Of a DNA stretch of 64,000 nt, positions 33,330 through 40,588 are shown piece after piece (position 1 is the first letter of the stretch; each line of letters starts with the position of its first letter). Origin of the DNA: an uncultured Oscillospiraceae bacterium (GTDB taxonomy: Bacteria; Bacillota; Clostridia; Oscillospirales; Oscillospiraceae); the NCBI GenBank assembly GCA_948616425.1, contig CAPGBJ010000047.1, positions 40,540-104,539 on the forward strand. The letters are read 5' to 3'. Under the pieces are notes generated by a model. The model saw only the letters and a list, made by a program, of their open reading frames with translations. It was not told the DNA's origin and ran no database searches. A program made the position numbers and the translations under genes.

Positions 33330-33581
33330 TCAAACCTTCACAAACAGACCCACCGGACAGATGTGGGCATAACCGGGGGTGGAGATATACCAGCAGCCCG
33401 GGCCAGTGGTGTCCCACCCCACCTCCAGGGTAATATCGTGCCAGCCGTCCGGCATGAGAGCGGAAAAGGACTGGCCGGCATGGATACCGTAGCCGTCCAG
33501 AAGGAGCCGGGGATGGGGATCGGTATCATCGGGAGCGGGGAGCTGTAGCTGCCGGATGTTGTTCTGGTTCCAGTTGTTCAT
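33330..33581 (-). CDS. DUF5348-like ICE protein
   Basis: An 83-aa beta-rich protein: RLLLDGYGIHAGQSFSALMP, then DGWHDITLEVGWDTTG and CWYISTPGYAHICPVGLFV. The pattern (L-L-DG...G...L..G.W...R/TLE.....WY) is that of DUF5348, a small domain frequent in ICEs. Start ATG 33581 nine bases after AGGCGG; ATG 33611 lacks a site. Function unknown. Confidence 0.65.
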   Translation of the reverse strand: MNNWNQNNIRQLQLPAPDDTDPHPRLLLDGYGIHAGQSFSALMPDGWHDITLEVGWDTTGPGCWYISTPGYAHICPVGLFVKV

Positions 33582-33651
33582 AGGAAAGCGCCGCCTTTCT
33601 TTTGGTTTCATAAGAAGAAAGAGCGGATGCAGGGGTCATGTTCTGCATCCC

Positions 33652-34140
33652 TCAGAAATTTTCTTCCGTGTTCCCATCGGAGGGAGCGTCCTCGATCTCC
33701 TCATACCCCAGCAGTTCATCGGGAGGGGCCGGCAGAGCCGTCTGGGAAGAGAGTGCCTGCGCCGCTCCGGGCTGGCGCAGATAAAATCGGTACAGATGCC
33801 CCACCCGGAGTTTGACCCGCTTGTCTAGGGCGAGGACATGGATCTGATCCTCGCCATCGACGATCTTGACCCTGCGGCTCTTCCGGATGGGGTTCTGCTG
33901 GAGCATGACACAGACCCCCTCCAGCACGGTATATTCTTCCCGGGCCGCCACACGGTAAAACAGGACCGCCTTGATCCCGCAGGCAGCGCAGACAGCCAGG
34001 CTCAGGAAGAACATCAGCCGGTCCCTCTGCGTGATGCCCACGGCAATGCCCAGCAGGAGGCAGGCGGCGCCTACGGCGGGAAGTATCACCCACCGCCGCA
34101 GGATGGCCGGAGGCCATTGATGGATCGGCGTCATGCTCAC
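33652..34140 (-). CDS. ICE membrane protein, 162 aa
   Basis: Two close helices (about residues 14-34 and 42-62) followed by a soluble domain with REEYTVLEGVCVMLQQNP and VKLRVGHLYRFYLRQP. Start overlaps the stop of the 230-aa gene (GTGAGC), so coupled. No family recognised; similar two-helix proteins are found beside transfer genes in Clostridial ICEs. Confidence 0.6.
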   Translation of the reverse strand: MSMTPIHQWPPAILRRWVILPAVGAACLLLGIAVGITQRDRLMFFLSLAVCAACGIKAVLFYRVAAREEYTVLEGVCVMLQQNPIRKSRRVKIVDGEDQIHVLALDKRVKLRVGHLYRFYLRQPGAAQALSSQTALPAPPDELLGYEEIEDAPSDGNTEENF

Positions 34141-34829
34141 AGCCTCTGGAAGATGATCTGCTGGCGCAGATAGAGGTTGGCAATGGCGGTGACCGTGGGC
34201 TGGGCGCTGGGCTTATCCCGCATGAGATACACGATGTTCCTGCTGGTGGTGCCAAGATCGTCATAGAGTGCGAAGAGCAGCTTGTCGTCGGAGGACACAT
34301 CGTAGGTCCCGGTTTCCACGCACTTGATCAGCTCGGCGGTGGAGAGCAGCGCCTGCCGGGAGAGGTCCAGCACCCGCCGCTCCTCCGCATTGGGGCGGTC
34401 GGCCTGAAACAGCCGGCGGGCCTTGCCGAAGGGGACCCGGTCACGGAGGGTCAGCTTCAAAAAGGCCAGGACCCGCAACGGGAAACTGCCGGATACCGGG
34501 ACAACGAACAGGTTGGCGAGCAGATCGTACAGCGCCTCATAGCCGGTCCTCCCGGTGCCAGAGGCGGCCAGCCCCCGTGTGACCAGCCGGGCGGCACACT
34601 CCTCGAAAGGCCGGGAAAAGCTGACCTCCATGAACCGGGTTTTCTGGAGGTAGAGTTCCCGGATCTGTTCCAGAGAGAGCAGCCGCCAGCTGAGGCAGGT
34701 CCACAGGATCATCTCCTGCAAATCCACCATATACTCCTGCTCGTTGATGAGGATGACCGGATAGCTGCCCTCGGCAGTCGTCCTGCGCTGGAAATGCCCA
34801 ATGGCGGTGTAGATCGTCTGCTTGTCCAT
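34137..34829 (-). CDS. ICE conserved hypothetical protein, 230 aa
   Basis: Soluble, largely helical protein opening TIYTAIGHFQRRTTAEGSYP, with LSWRLLSLEQIRELYLQKTR in the middle. The latter looks like the winged-helix segment seen in DUF5697 and replication-relaxation-like ICE proteins (compare 53477 and 51525 here), so a DNA-binding role is possible. Ends ANLYLRQQIIFQRL. ATG 34829 follows AAGGAG. Confidence 0.6.
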   Translation of the reverse strand: MDKQTIYTAIGHFQRRTTAEGSYPVILINEQEYMVDLQEMILWTCLSWRLLSLEQIRELYLQKTRFMEVSFSRPFEECAARLVTRGLAASGTGRTGYEALYDLLANLFVVPVSGSFPLRVLAFLKLTLRDRVPFGKARRLFQADRPNAEERRVLDLSRQALLSTAELIKCVETGTYDVSSDDKLLFALYDDLGTTSRNIVYLMRDKPSAQPTVTAIANLYLRQQIIFQRL

Positions 34830-34924
34830 GAATGGATCACTCCTTCTTACGGATTTATTATACTGATACGAATTGCGGTTGAAAATTACAACACGGCCCC
34901 GCCGGGCGGGCAGTGGGCCAGGAA

Positions 34925-35467
34925 CTACTCATCCTTCCGCAGCTTTTGGGCGGCCCTGGAGATCCAGGCGCTGACATGGTTGCTCTGAACCCCGTAGAGG
35001 GCGGCGATCTCGGCGCCGTCCAGCCCTTTGATCTTCAGCTCCAGCGCCTCGATTCCCAGCTTGGTGACCCCGGAATATTTCCCCTTGAGCCGTCTTAGAA
35101 GGGCGGCGGTGTCGGCATCGTCGATGATCTCCTCGGCCCGGTCCCCCACGCTGGGCTCCGGTCCGCCCTCCGTATAGGACTGCTCCAGGGACAGCGGACT
35201 GGGCTGGCTGCTGACCTTCCGGCAGTGGGAGATCAGGCCGTTGCGGACTACCTTCCGGGCGTAGGTGCCAAAGGATGCGGATACTCCGTCATAGGCGACC
35301 GCCGCATGGCACAGCCACACATAGCCCTCCTGCCGCAGATCCTCCCGAGCCAACCCGACAACGCCCTCGTTGGCCGTTATGTAGTCCCGAAGCACCCAAT
35401 CCACCACAGTCATGTGGCGCTCTACAAGCTGCCGCTGCCGGTCATTCAAAACGATATTCTTACCCAT
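34925..35467 (-). CDS. ICE sigma-70 family RNA polymerase sigma factor (second)
   Basis: A 180-aa sigma-like protein: region 2 with VVDWVLRDYITANEGVVGLA, EDLRQEGYVWLCHAAVAYD and SFGTYARKVVRNGLISHCR; region 4 with GLDGAEIAALYGVQSNHVSA as helix-turn-helix. Start ATG 35467 seven bases after GGAGG. Follows the zinc-finger gene at 35482 by 14 bp. Together with 29118 and 25013 it gives the ICE three sigma-like regulators. Confidence 0.85.
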   Translation of the reverse strand: MGKNIVLNDRQRQLVERHMTVVDWVLRDYITANEGVVGLAREDLRQEGYVWLCHAAVAYDGVSASFGTYARKVVRNGLISHCRKVSSQPSPLSLEQSYTEGGPEPSVGDRAEEIIDDADTAALLRRLKGKYSGVTKLGIEALELKIKGLDGAEIAALYGVQSNHVSAWISRAAQKLRKDE

Positions 35468-35481
35468 GATGTTTCCTCCCT

Positions 35482-35889
35482 TCATGCGGCTCTGGCGGCG
35501 CCCTGGAGAAACGTGCCGCACAGCTCGATCACCCGGTCGCACATGAATTCTGAAAACATGGCGATATGGGCCATGCTCTCCGGCAGACCGAGCTGGACTT
35601 GGAGCCAGCGGTAAGCGGCCTGCTTTCCCATATACCCCTCCTGCCAGAGCCGGTTGAAAGCCCGGTGGGCCAGAATGCGCTTATGGCGCAGCTCACCGTT
35701 TGCCAGCGTCCCCATGGGCAGACCGGTTTTCTTGTGGGCGGCCACATAGGCGTCGCAGAAGGGATACCGGGAGCAGACATAGACGAAAGCCTCCTGATCT
35801 CGATTTTTCTCCCCATAGACAAAGCTGGCGGGCCGCTTTACCGCCAGGCCATGGCAATAGGGACATCTAACGGTTGTTCTTTTACGCAT
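35482..35889 (-). CDS. DUF3268-type zinc-finger protein
   Basis: A 135-aa protein. The N-terminal zinc ribbon has VRCPYCHGLAVKRPASFVYG and later YVCSRYPFCDAYVAAHKKTG (C-x2-C ... C-x5-C), followed by GTLANGELRHKRILAHRAFN and WLQVQLGLPESMAHIAMFSE. This is the zinc-finger-containing domain family (DUF3268) common in ICEs and phages. Start ATG 35889 after GGAGG; the longer reading frame upstream belongs to the frameshifted neighbour. DNA binding is likely. Confidence 0.85.
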   Translation of the reverse strand: MRKRTTVRCPYCHGLAVKRPASFVYGEKNRDQEAFVYVCSRYPFCDAYVAAHKKTGLPMGTLANGELRHKRILAHRAFNRLWQEGYMGKQAAYRWLQVQLGLPESMAHIAMFSEFMCDRVIELCGTFLQGAARAA

Positions 35890-35905
35890 GGAATCCACCT
35901 CCAAT

Positions 35906-36258
35906 TTACTTCTCCCCGGTATCCGGGGGACTTTTACAGAGCGGGAGCGGCTGGGCCTCCAGGAGCTGGCGGAGGGAGCAAGTCCTATCGCAGTCTGTGT
36001 GCCAGTCGATGAACTGGCGGTAGGCCGCCACAAACGCCTGCTTTTCCAGACAGGCCATACACTCCAGCTTGTCCACCTCCTGACCGCCGCCGCCGGCAAC
36101 AGGATTGGCGCACCATCGGCGTCGGCGGCAAACAGGACGGCGCCGCACTGGTTGGCATGGGGGCAAGTATGCTCCCCGCACTCCACATAAATGGCGTTTC
36201 GCCAGTTTCCCTCCACGGCGGAGAGGAAGGCGAACACCCGACAAGGAATCTGGGACAT
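35906..36258 (-). pseudogene. ICE Cys-rich protein with a frameshift
   Basis: Starts at ATG 36258 (GGAGG seven bases before) and reads AIYVECGEHTCPHANQCGAV before losing sense in a GC repeat near 36090. From there another frame continues with GGQEVDKLECMACLEKQAF, DWHTDCDRTCSLRQLLEA and stops at 35906. The two halves together give a Cys-rich protein of about 117 aa. The span is not a multiple of three, confirming a one-base slip within GCGGCGGCGG. Either a real mutation or a sequencing error; zinc binding by the Cys groups is likely in the intact form. Confidence 0.65.
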
Positions 36259-36365
36259 GAAAAAACCTCCTATTTTCATTACGCACAGTTTTTCAGAAAA
36301 ACCGGCCCTGAATTTTTTGAACTTTTTGTAAACAGTGTGCAGAATTCAGAACGCAGATCGCCTCT

Positions 36366-37715
36366 TTACCCAATGAGCCAGAATGGACCTCCCGCTCCCG
36401 CCGCACGGCTGGCCTCGTTCAGGATGATGGACAGATCCCAGCTCTGTTGGCTGCGGGTGTAGCTGGCCGGGTCGGCCACCAGGATCTTCCCGTCCTGCAC
36501 ACCCCGGAGGACAATGAAGTGGCCGCCGGAGGTAAAATGCCCCTTGGTCATAATGGCCACCACCAGCTTGCCGCTGCTCAGTGCGTCAAGAATGCGCTGG
36601 GGCTCCGAGGCCGTGCAGCCCTCCACGGGCAGGCCCCACGCCTTGGCCGCATTAGGGATCAGGGCGTGATAAGAACCACTCTTGCTGCACCAGCCGCCGT
36701 TTTCATAGGCCCATTCGGACATCTCAACAGGGTCAACGATGTCGCTTGTCAAAGAGGACACCACAATGGACATGGAAGTGGGGCCGCAGCCATAGCCGCC
36801 GATGTTGTCCGTGCCGTAGGGCTCATTGGCCCAGCGTTCGTCCAGTTGATTGAAGTAGACCACCTCCGTGGCCCCATCGGTAAAGCGGACATTGCCCAGG
36901 GAGGTGATCGTAGTTCCGCCGTATTCTGTGTACTGGAACATCCCATCGCCCAGAAACAGGCTGAGGTTTTGGGCGTAGTCCCTTGCCAGCGTCTTCTGCT
37001 CCTCGGTCAGGTGAAATACCGTGTCGGCAAAATACCCCTCGCCGTTGTAGACGAGGGTGTAGATGTACCAGGTCTCATCCTTCGTTTCCACCACGTCCGG
37101 GGTGTCCGGATCGTCGTCCTCCACCGTCCGGATTTCGCTGGTGCGGGTGTAGGAAAAGAGGCTGCTCTTGCCTTGGCGGAGAACAGCCTGCAAATCCGTC
37201 AGGGAGATGGTGTCCCACTCCTCGCCTTTGGCGGCGCAGTATTGTGCGATAAAGGAATTGGTGTTGCTGGTCATGTCGGCAGCATAGGGGTTGACGATCT
37301 CATAGTTGTCCCCGCCGGCGGCGGCAAAATCCTGGGCGATTCGGGCTTCCGCATCGGTGATGCCTTCGCCCAGGACCTGATTGACCGCAAAGGCGATGTC
37401 GCTCACATTCTGGACGATAGCGGCGTTGTCGTTGAGGATGGGCTGACTCGAAGTGCCGCCGGTCAAGCCGCCGAAGATGAGAGAGGGCAGCATAAGAATG
37501 AACAGCACCGGCAGGAGCAGCAGGACGGCGACGACCGCCACGATCTTCCCAATGTGCTTTCTGCCCTCCCAGAGCGCCCCGGCAACAGCCCCATAGGGGC
37601 CGCCCACCGCACCGCCCTTTGCGGCGGCGGCCAGGGCCTTGCCTGTTTTGACCGCTCCTTTGGCTAAACTGGCGACATTTGCGGCCTCATCCAGGCCGGA
37701 GCCACGTTCTTGCAT
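36366..37715 (-). CDS. Conjugation-linked membrane protein with C39-like peptidase domain
   Basis: A 449-aa protein: an Ala/Gly-rich cytoplasmic start, one helix (about residues 58-80), an extracytoplasmic middle with a lysozyme-like or linker region (VNQVLGEGITDAEARIAQDF), and a C-terminal C39-like cysteine peptidase domain with GGYGCGPTSMSIVVSSL (Cys), GGHFIVLRG (His) and ILVADP (Asp). In Firmicute ICEs such proteins are VirB1-like wall-opening or processing factors of the transfer apparatus. ATG 37715 follows GGAGG. It lies apart from the main T4SS operon, separated by the AbiE insert and surface locus. Confidence 0.85.
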   Translation of the reverse strand: MQERGSGLDEAANVASLAKGAVKTGKALAAAAKGGAVGGPYGAVAGALWEGRKHIGKIVAVVAVLLLLPVLFILMLPSLIFGGLTGGTSSQPILNDNAAIVQNVSDIAFAVNQVLGEGITDAEARIAQDFAAAGGDNYEIVNPYAADMTSNTNSFIAQYCAAKGEEWDTISLTDLQAVLRQGKSSLFSYTRTSEIRTVEDDDPDTPDVVETKDETWYIYTLVYNGEGYFADTVFHLTEEQKTLARDYAQNLSLFLGDGMFQYTEYGGTTITSLGNVRFTDGATEVVYFNQLDERWANEPYGTDNIGGYGCGPTSMSIVVSSLTSDIVDPVEMSEWAYENGGWCSKSGSYHALIPNAAKAWGLPVEGCTASEPQRILDALSSGKLVVAIMTKGHFTSGGHFIVLRGVQDGKILVADPASYTRSQQSWDLSIILNEASRAAGAGGPFWLIG

Positions 37716-37764
37716 TCGGTATCCTCCATTTCTTTGCCAGATTGGTTTATAAATATTTTCTTTA

Positions 37765-37802
37765 CTTTCTTGCTAATATAGGTTATCATATTAGCAAGAA
37801 AG
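37765..37802 (+). promoter_or_regulatory. AbiE operator and promoter
   Basis: Perfect 15-bp inverted repeat CTTTCTTGCTAATAT / ATATTAGCAAGAAAG around an 8-bp centre. It covers a promoter, TTTACT (37761-37766) - 17 bp - TATCAT (37784-37789), and ends at the ribosome site of the antitoxin gene. AbiEi antitoxins autorepress by binding inverted repeats at this place, so this is the expected operator. Confidence 0.85.
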
Positions 37803-37812
37803 GAAGATGCGT

Positions 37813-38406
37813 ATGAGCCAGTTTGAAGTGCTTGATCTGCTGTTTCAGCAGCAGGGTGGGACGGTGCGGACCGCTCAGGTCATCGAAGCCGGGGTCAGCA
37901 AGCCGGTATTTTACGACTATGTGAAAGTGCGTGGAATGGAAAAGGTGGCCCATGGGATCTATGCCAGCCCCGATGTTTGGCGGGATTCTATGTACCTGAT
38001 CCATTTGCGCTGCAAGCAAGCTGTTTTTTCCCATGAGTCAGCTCTGCTGTTTCATGACCTGACGGATCGAGAACCATTGCAATATGTCATTACGGTGAAA
38101 ACCGGGTATAACCCCTCTGTTTTGAAAGAGGAGGGGTTTCGTGTCTATACGGTCAAGGAAGAACTGCACAGTGTGGGCTGTGCAGCGATGCAGACCCCCT
38201 TTGGGCATACCGTGCCTGTCTATGATATGGAGCGGACCATTTGCGACCTGCTCCGCAGCCGCAGCAGGATCGAGGAACAGAGCTTTCAGTCTGCGCTCAA
38301 ACAGTATGCGGCACGGACAGATAAAAACCTGCGGACATTGATGCGCTATGCAAAGCTGTTCCACGTGGAGAAAAAACTTCGTCAATATTTGGAGGTGCTG
38401 CTGTAA
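37813..38406 (+). CDS. abiEi: Type IV toxin-antitoxin system antitoxin AbiEi
   Basis: A 197-aa antitoxin: N-terminal winged helix (FEVLDLLFQQQGGTVRTAQV, then GVSKPVFYDYVK) and a C-terminal domain with HESALLFHDLTDREPLQYV and MERTICDLLRSRSRIEE, characteristic of AbiEi. It represses its own promoter and counters AbiEii without direct binding, as known for type IV systems. Start ATG 37813 has eight-base spacing from AAGGA; ATG 37807 is too close. Coupled to the toxin gene by TAATG. Read opposite to the ICE operons, so it is an inserted module. Confidence 0.92.
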   Translation: MSQFEVLDLLFQQQGGTVRTAQVIEAGVSKPVFYDYVKVRGMEKVAHGIYASPDVWRDSMYLIHLRCKQAVFSHESALLFHDLTDREPLQYVITVKTGYNPSVLKEEGFRVYTVKEELHSVGCAAMQTPFGHTVPVYDMERTICDLLRSRSRIEEQSFQSALKQYAARTDKNLRTLMRYAKLFHVEKKLRQYLEVLL

Positions 38407-39251
38407 TGATCAAAACATCGAAACAGCTCAAAGACCTGATCCGCAATCTCTCAAAAAAGAATGCCGCTGATGCGCAGCTTCTAATGAGAAACTACATGAT
38501 GGAGCGGTTCCTGGAGCGGATTGCATTGTCCAAGTACAGAGATCACTTCGTACTCAAGGGCGGGATGCTGGTAGCGGCTATGGTGGGGCTGGATACCCGC
38601 TCCACAATGGACATGGACGCCACGGTGAAAGGTCTGCCGGTCAACGAGGCCAGCGTGAAGGATATGGTGGAGGGGATTCTTTCCGTCCCTGTGGAGGATG
38701 GCGTCAGGTTTCAGGTGAAACGGATTCAGTCCATCATGGACGAGGCGGAATATCCCGGTGTGCGGGTCAGTATGGAAACCACGTTTGACGGCGTCATTAC
38801 GCCCTTGAAGGTCGATGTTTCCACGGGAGATGTCATCACCCCCAAAGAGGTGCGCTATCGTTTCAAATTGATGCTGGAGGATCGCTCCATTGAGGTGTGG
38901 GCCTACAATCTGGAAACAGTCTTGGCGGAAAAGCTGGAGAGCATTATCTACCGGGGCATCACAAACACCAGAATGCGTGATTTTTACGATGTGTATATCC
39001 TTTCCCAGATGTATGCAGACCAGCTCTCTGCCGCAGTGTTCCATGAGGCCCTGTTAGCAACCTGCCGCAAGCGTGGCCATTTGGAGCAGTTAGAAGATGC
39101 AGTCAATGTTTTCGATGAAGTGGAGCAGGATGCCGGAATGGAAAACCTTTGGCGCTCCTATCAAAAGAATTTTTCTTATGCCGCAGACTATTCCTGGCAC
39201 TCGGTCGTGGAATCGGCCCGGGCGTTGTACGCTATTGCGGCAGCGGCATGA
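38406..39251 (+). CDS. abiEii: Type IV toxin AbiEii, nucleotidyltransferase
   Basis: A 281-aa DUF1814-type nucleotidyltransferase toxin. Motif 1 appears as HFVLKGGMLVA followed by TRSTMDMDATVKG (R-S/T-x-D-x-D), motif III/IV as LKVDVSTGD and the Lys of VLAEKLESIIYRG, then RMRDFYDVYILS. Family members transfer nucleotides to an acceptor tRNA or similar and abort phage infection or arrest growth. It starts in the stop of abiEi. Gives the element maintenance by addiction and possibly phage resistance for the host. Confidence 0.93.
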   Translation: MIKTSKQLKDLIRNLSKKNAADAQLLMRNYMMERFLERIALSKYRDHFVLKGGMLVAAMVGLDTRSTMDMDATVKGLPVNEASVKDMVEGILSVPVEDGVRFQVKRIQSIMDEAEYPGVRVSMETTFDGVITPLKVDVSTGDVITPKEVRYRFKLMLEDRSIEVWAYNLETVLAEKLESIIYRGITNTRMRDFYDVYILSQMYADQLSAAVFHEALLATCRKRGHLEQLEDAVNVFDEVEQDAGMENLWRSYQKNFSYAADYSWHSVVESARALYAIAAAA

Positions 39252-39343
39252 GCCTGTGCATTTTTTGCACAAGTTGCTTTTCTTCAGGTTCGGTTGCTCC
39301 AATCTTGTGTACTGGGTCCACTTCTGCTATAATGGCGCAGGTG

Positions 39344-39511
39344 ATGAAAATGATTTATGTTTGTGACAACTGCCATTTCCTTTTTAGCCGCACCGCAGAG
39401 CCGGAGCAGTGTCCCGATTGTGGGAAATACACGGTTCGCCTGGCAGATGAGACAGAGCGGCAGGAATATGAGGAACGGCTGAAAAAATCCGGAGAATTGA
39501 GAAATGGCTGA
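39344..39511 (+). CDS. Small zinc-ribbon protein
   Basis: A 55-aa protein: IYVCDNCHFLFSRTAEPEQC followed by PDCGKYTVRLADE, two C-x2-C knuckles like a rubredoxin-type zinc ribbon, then a Glu/Arg-rich helix. Weak AGGTG before ATG 39344. It lies 92 bp after the toxin gene and overlaps the next gene by 8 bp. Such mini zinc ribbons accompany many Clostridial genes; partner unknown. Confidence 0.75.
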   Translation: MKMIYVCDNCHFLFSRTAEPEQCPDCGKYTVRLADETERQEYEERLKKSGELRNG

Positions 39512-39900
39512 ACACTCTCAGCGTGAGCGCATCATGCGGTATGCTCAGGATGTATTCGGAACGGAGGCAGAGTATCTTTGGGCAGACACCCCTGATGCTG
39601 CCGTTTTCCGCCACCCCGCCAGCAGGAAGTGGTATGCGATCATCATGGCCGTATGCCAGAGCCGGCTGGGGGCTTTCGGGAGAAGAAACCGTTGATGTTC
39701 TGAATATAAAATGCGGTCCGATCCTGTCCGGCTCTCTGCGGATGCAGCCGGGCTTTCTTCCTGCGTATCACATGAACAAGCAGAATTGGATCTCCATCAT
39801 GTTGGACGGCTCTGTCCCTGACGATAAGATTTTCCCCCTGCTGGGATTGAGTTATGACAGCGTAGCGCCCAAGCGCCGTAACAAGCGTATTCAGCAATAG
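39504..39900 (+). pseudogene. MmcQ/YjbR family protein with a frameshift
   Basis: Starts at ATG 39504 with ERIMRYAQDVFGTEAEYLW and FRHPASRKWYAIIMAV, then passes a run of five G near 39668 after which the frame is wrong. The other frame continues correctly with EETVDVLNIKCGPILSGSLR, GFLPAYHMNKQNWISIMLDG and ends at 39900. Together this is a full MmcQ/YjbR protein (about 130 aa, CyaY-like fold, proposed DNA binding). An extra G is the simplest cause, either mutation or sequencing error. Last gene of the AbiE insert. Confidence 0.8.
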
Positions 39901-39904
39901 TAAG

Positions 39905-39935
39905 GCAGGGCGGCCCCGGAAAGAGGCCGCCCTGC
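39905..39935. terminator. Bidirectional terminator between MmcQ and adhesin genes
   Basis: GCAGGGCGGCC / GGCCGCCCTGC stem with 9-nt loop between two convergent genes; ATTTGTTT follows on the plus strand. Confidence 0.75.
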
Positions 39936-39942
39936 GATTTGT

Positions 39943-40587
39943 TTAATATCCTGTCTTGGGGAGTGTGGGAGGCGGCGTGACCGTCAGCTTGCGGATGATG
40001 GTCACCCAGCTCGCCTGGGCGGTCTGCCATGTGCTCTGATACTTGCCGCCCACATCGGCCCGGTTGACCAGCTGATAGCCGTTGACTGCGGTGGGCAGGA
40101 CATTGACGGTCAGCGTGGGATTTTTGACCGATTGGAAGCCCACCGGCACCTTGCCAAAGTCGAAGTAGACATCCGTGACCACCTCGCCGGCCTGCATGGG
40201 AATGGCGTTGAGGGCGAAGGAGTAGTCGCTGCTGGTCAGCAGGTTGGACGCCAGCACCCGGTAATCTCTGTAGTTGGTCTTATAGAGGATGCGGTAGTTG
40301 AGCCGTGCGCTGTAAGTGCCGGTGGTCAGCACCGTGGCCCGGGCGGCATCGGTCGGGATACGGTCATGCCAGAAGAAGGACTCCAGCGGCACGTTGCTGG
40401 TGTTGGCCACGGTGATGTCGTAGCGCATCTGGCTCCCCGCCAGCACCTCTGCGTTGCCCCGCTTGGTGATCGTCACTCCCAGGCTCACCGGCTTGTCATA
40501 GGCGGAGAGCTTGATGATCTGACCGGAGTATTCCAGCGTTTCATCAAAGACCGTGGCGTCCAGCTGCCAGAAGGCCGGGGCGGTCAC
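39943..40587 (-). pseudogene. Detached C-terminal part of the adhesin gene, with LPKTGY sorting motif
   Basis: Reading frame with no start or ribosome site of its own. It continues the large adhesin at 40589 after a one-base shift near 40600-40625, within CCCCTGCCCC: the shifted frame reads LNRYKIREVTAPAFWQLD and then a last beta domain (SLGVTITKRGNAEVLAGSQM, YQLVNRADVGGKYQSTWQ). It ends PPPTLPKTGY and a stop, so the sorting motif is the very C-terminus with no membrane helix or charged tail. If the shift is real, the main adhesin lacks its sorting signal. Confidence 0.75.
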
Positions 40588-40588
40588 T

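Noticed and set aside
35482..36279. Single 265-codon protein covering both zinc-finger genes
   Set aside because: The middle is a wrong-frame stretch (Trp/Arg/Ser-rich); the true layout is a frameshifted Cys-rich gene followed by a separate DUF3268 gene with its own GGAGG.
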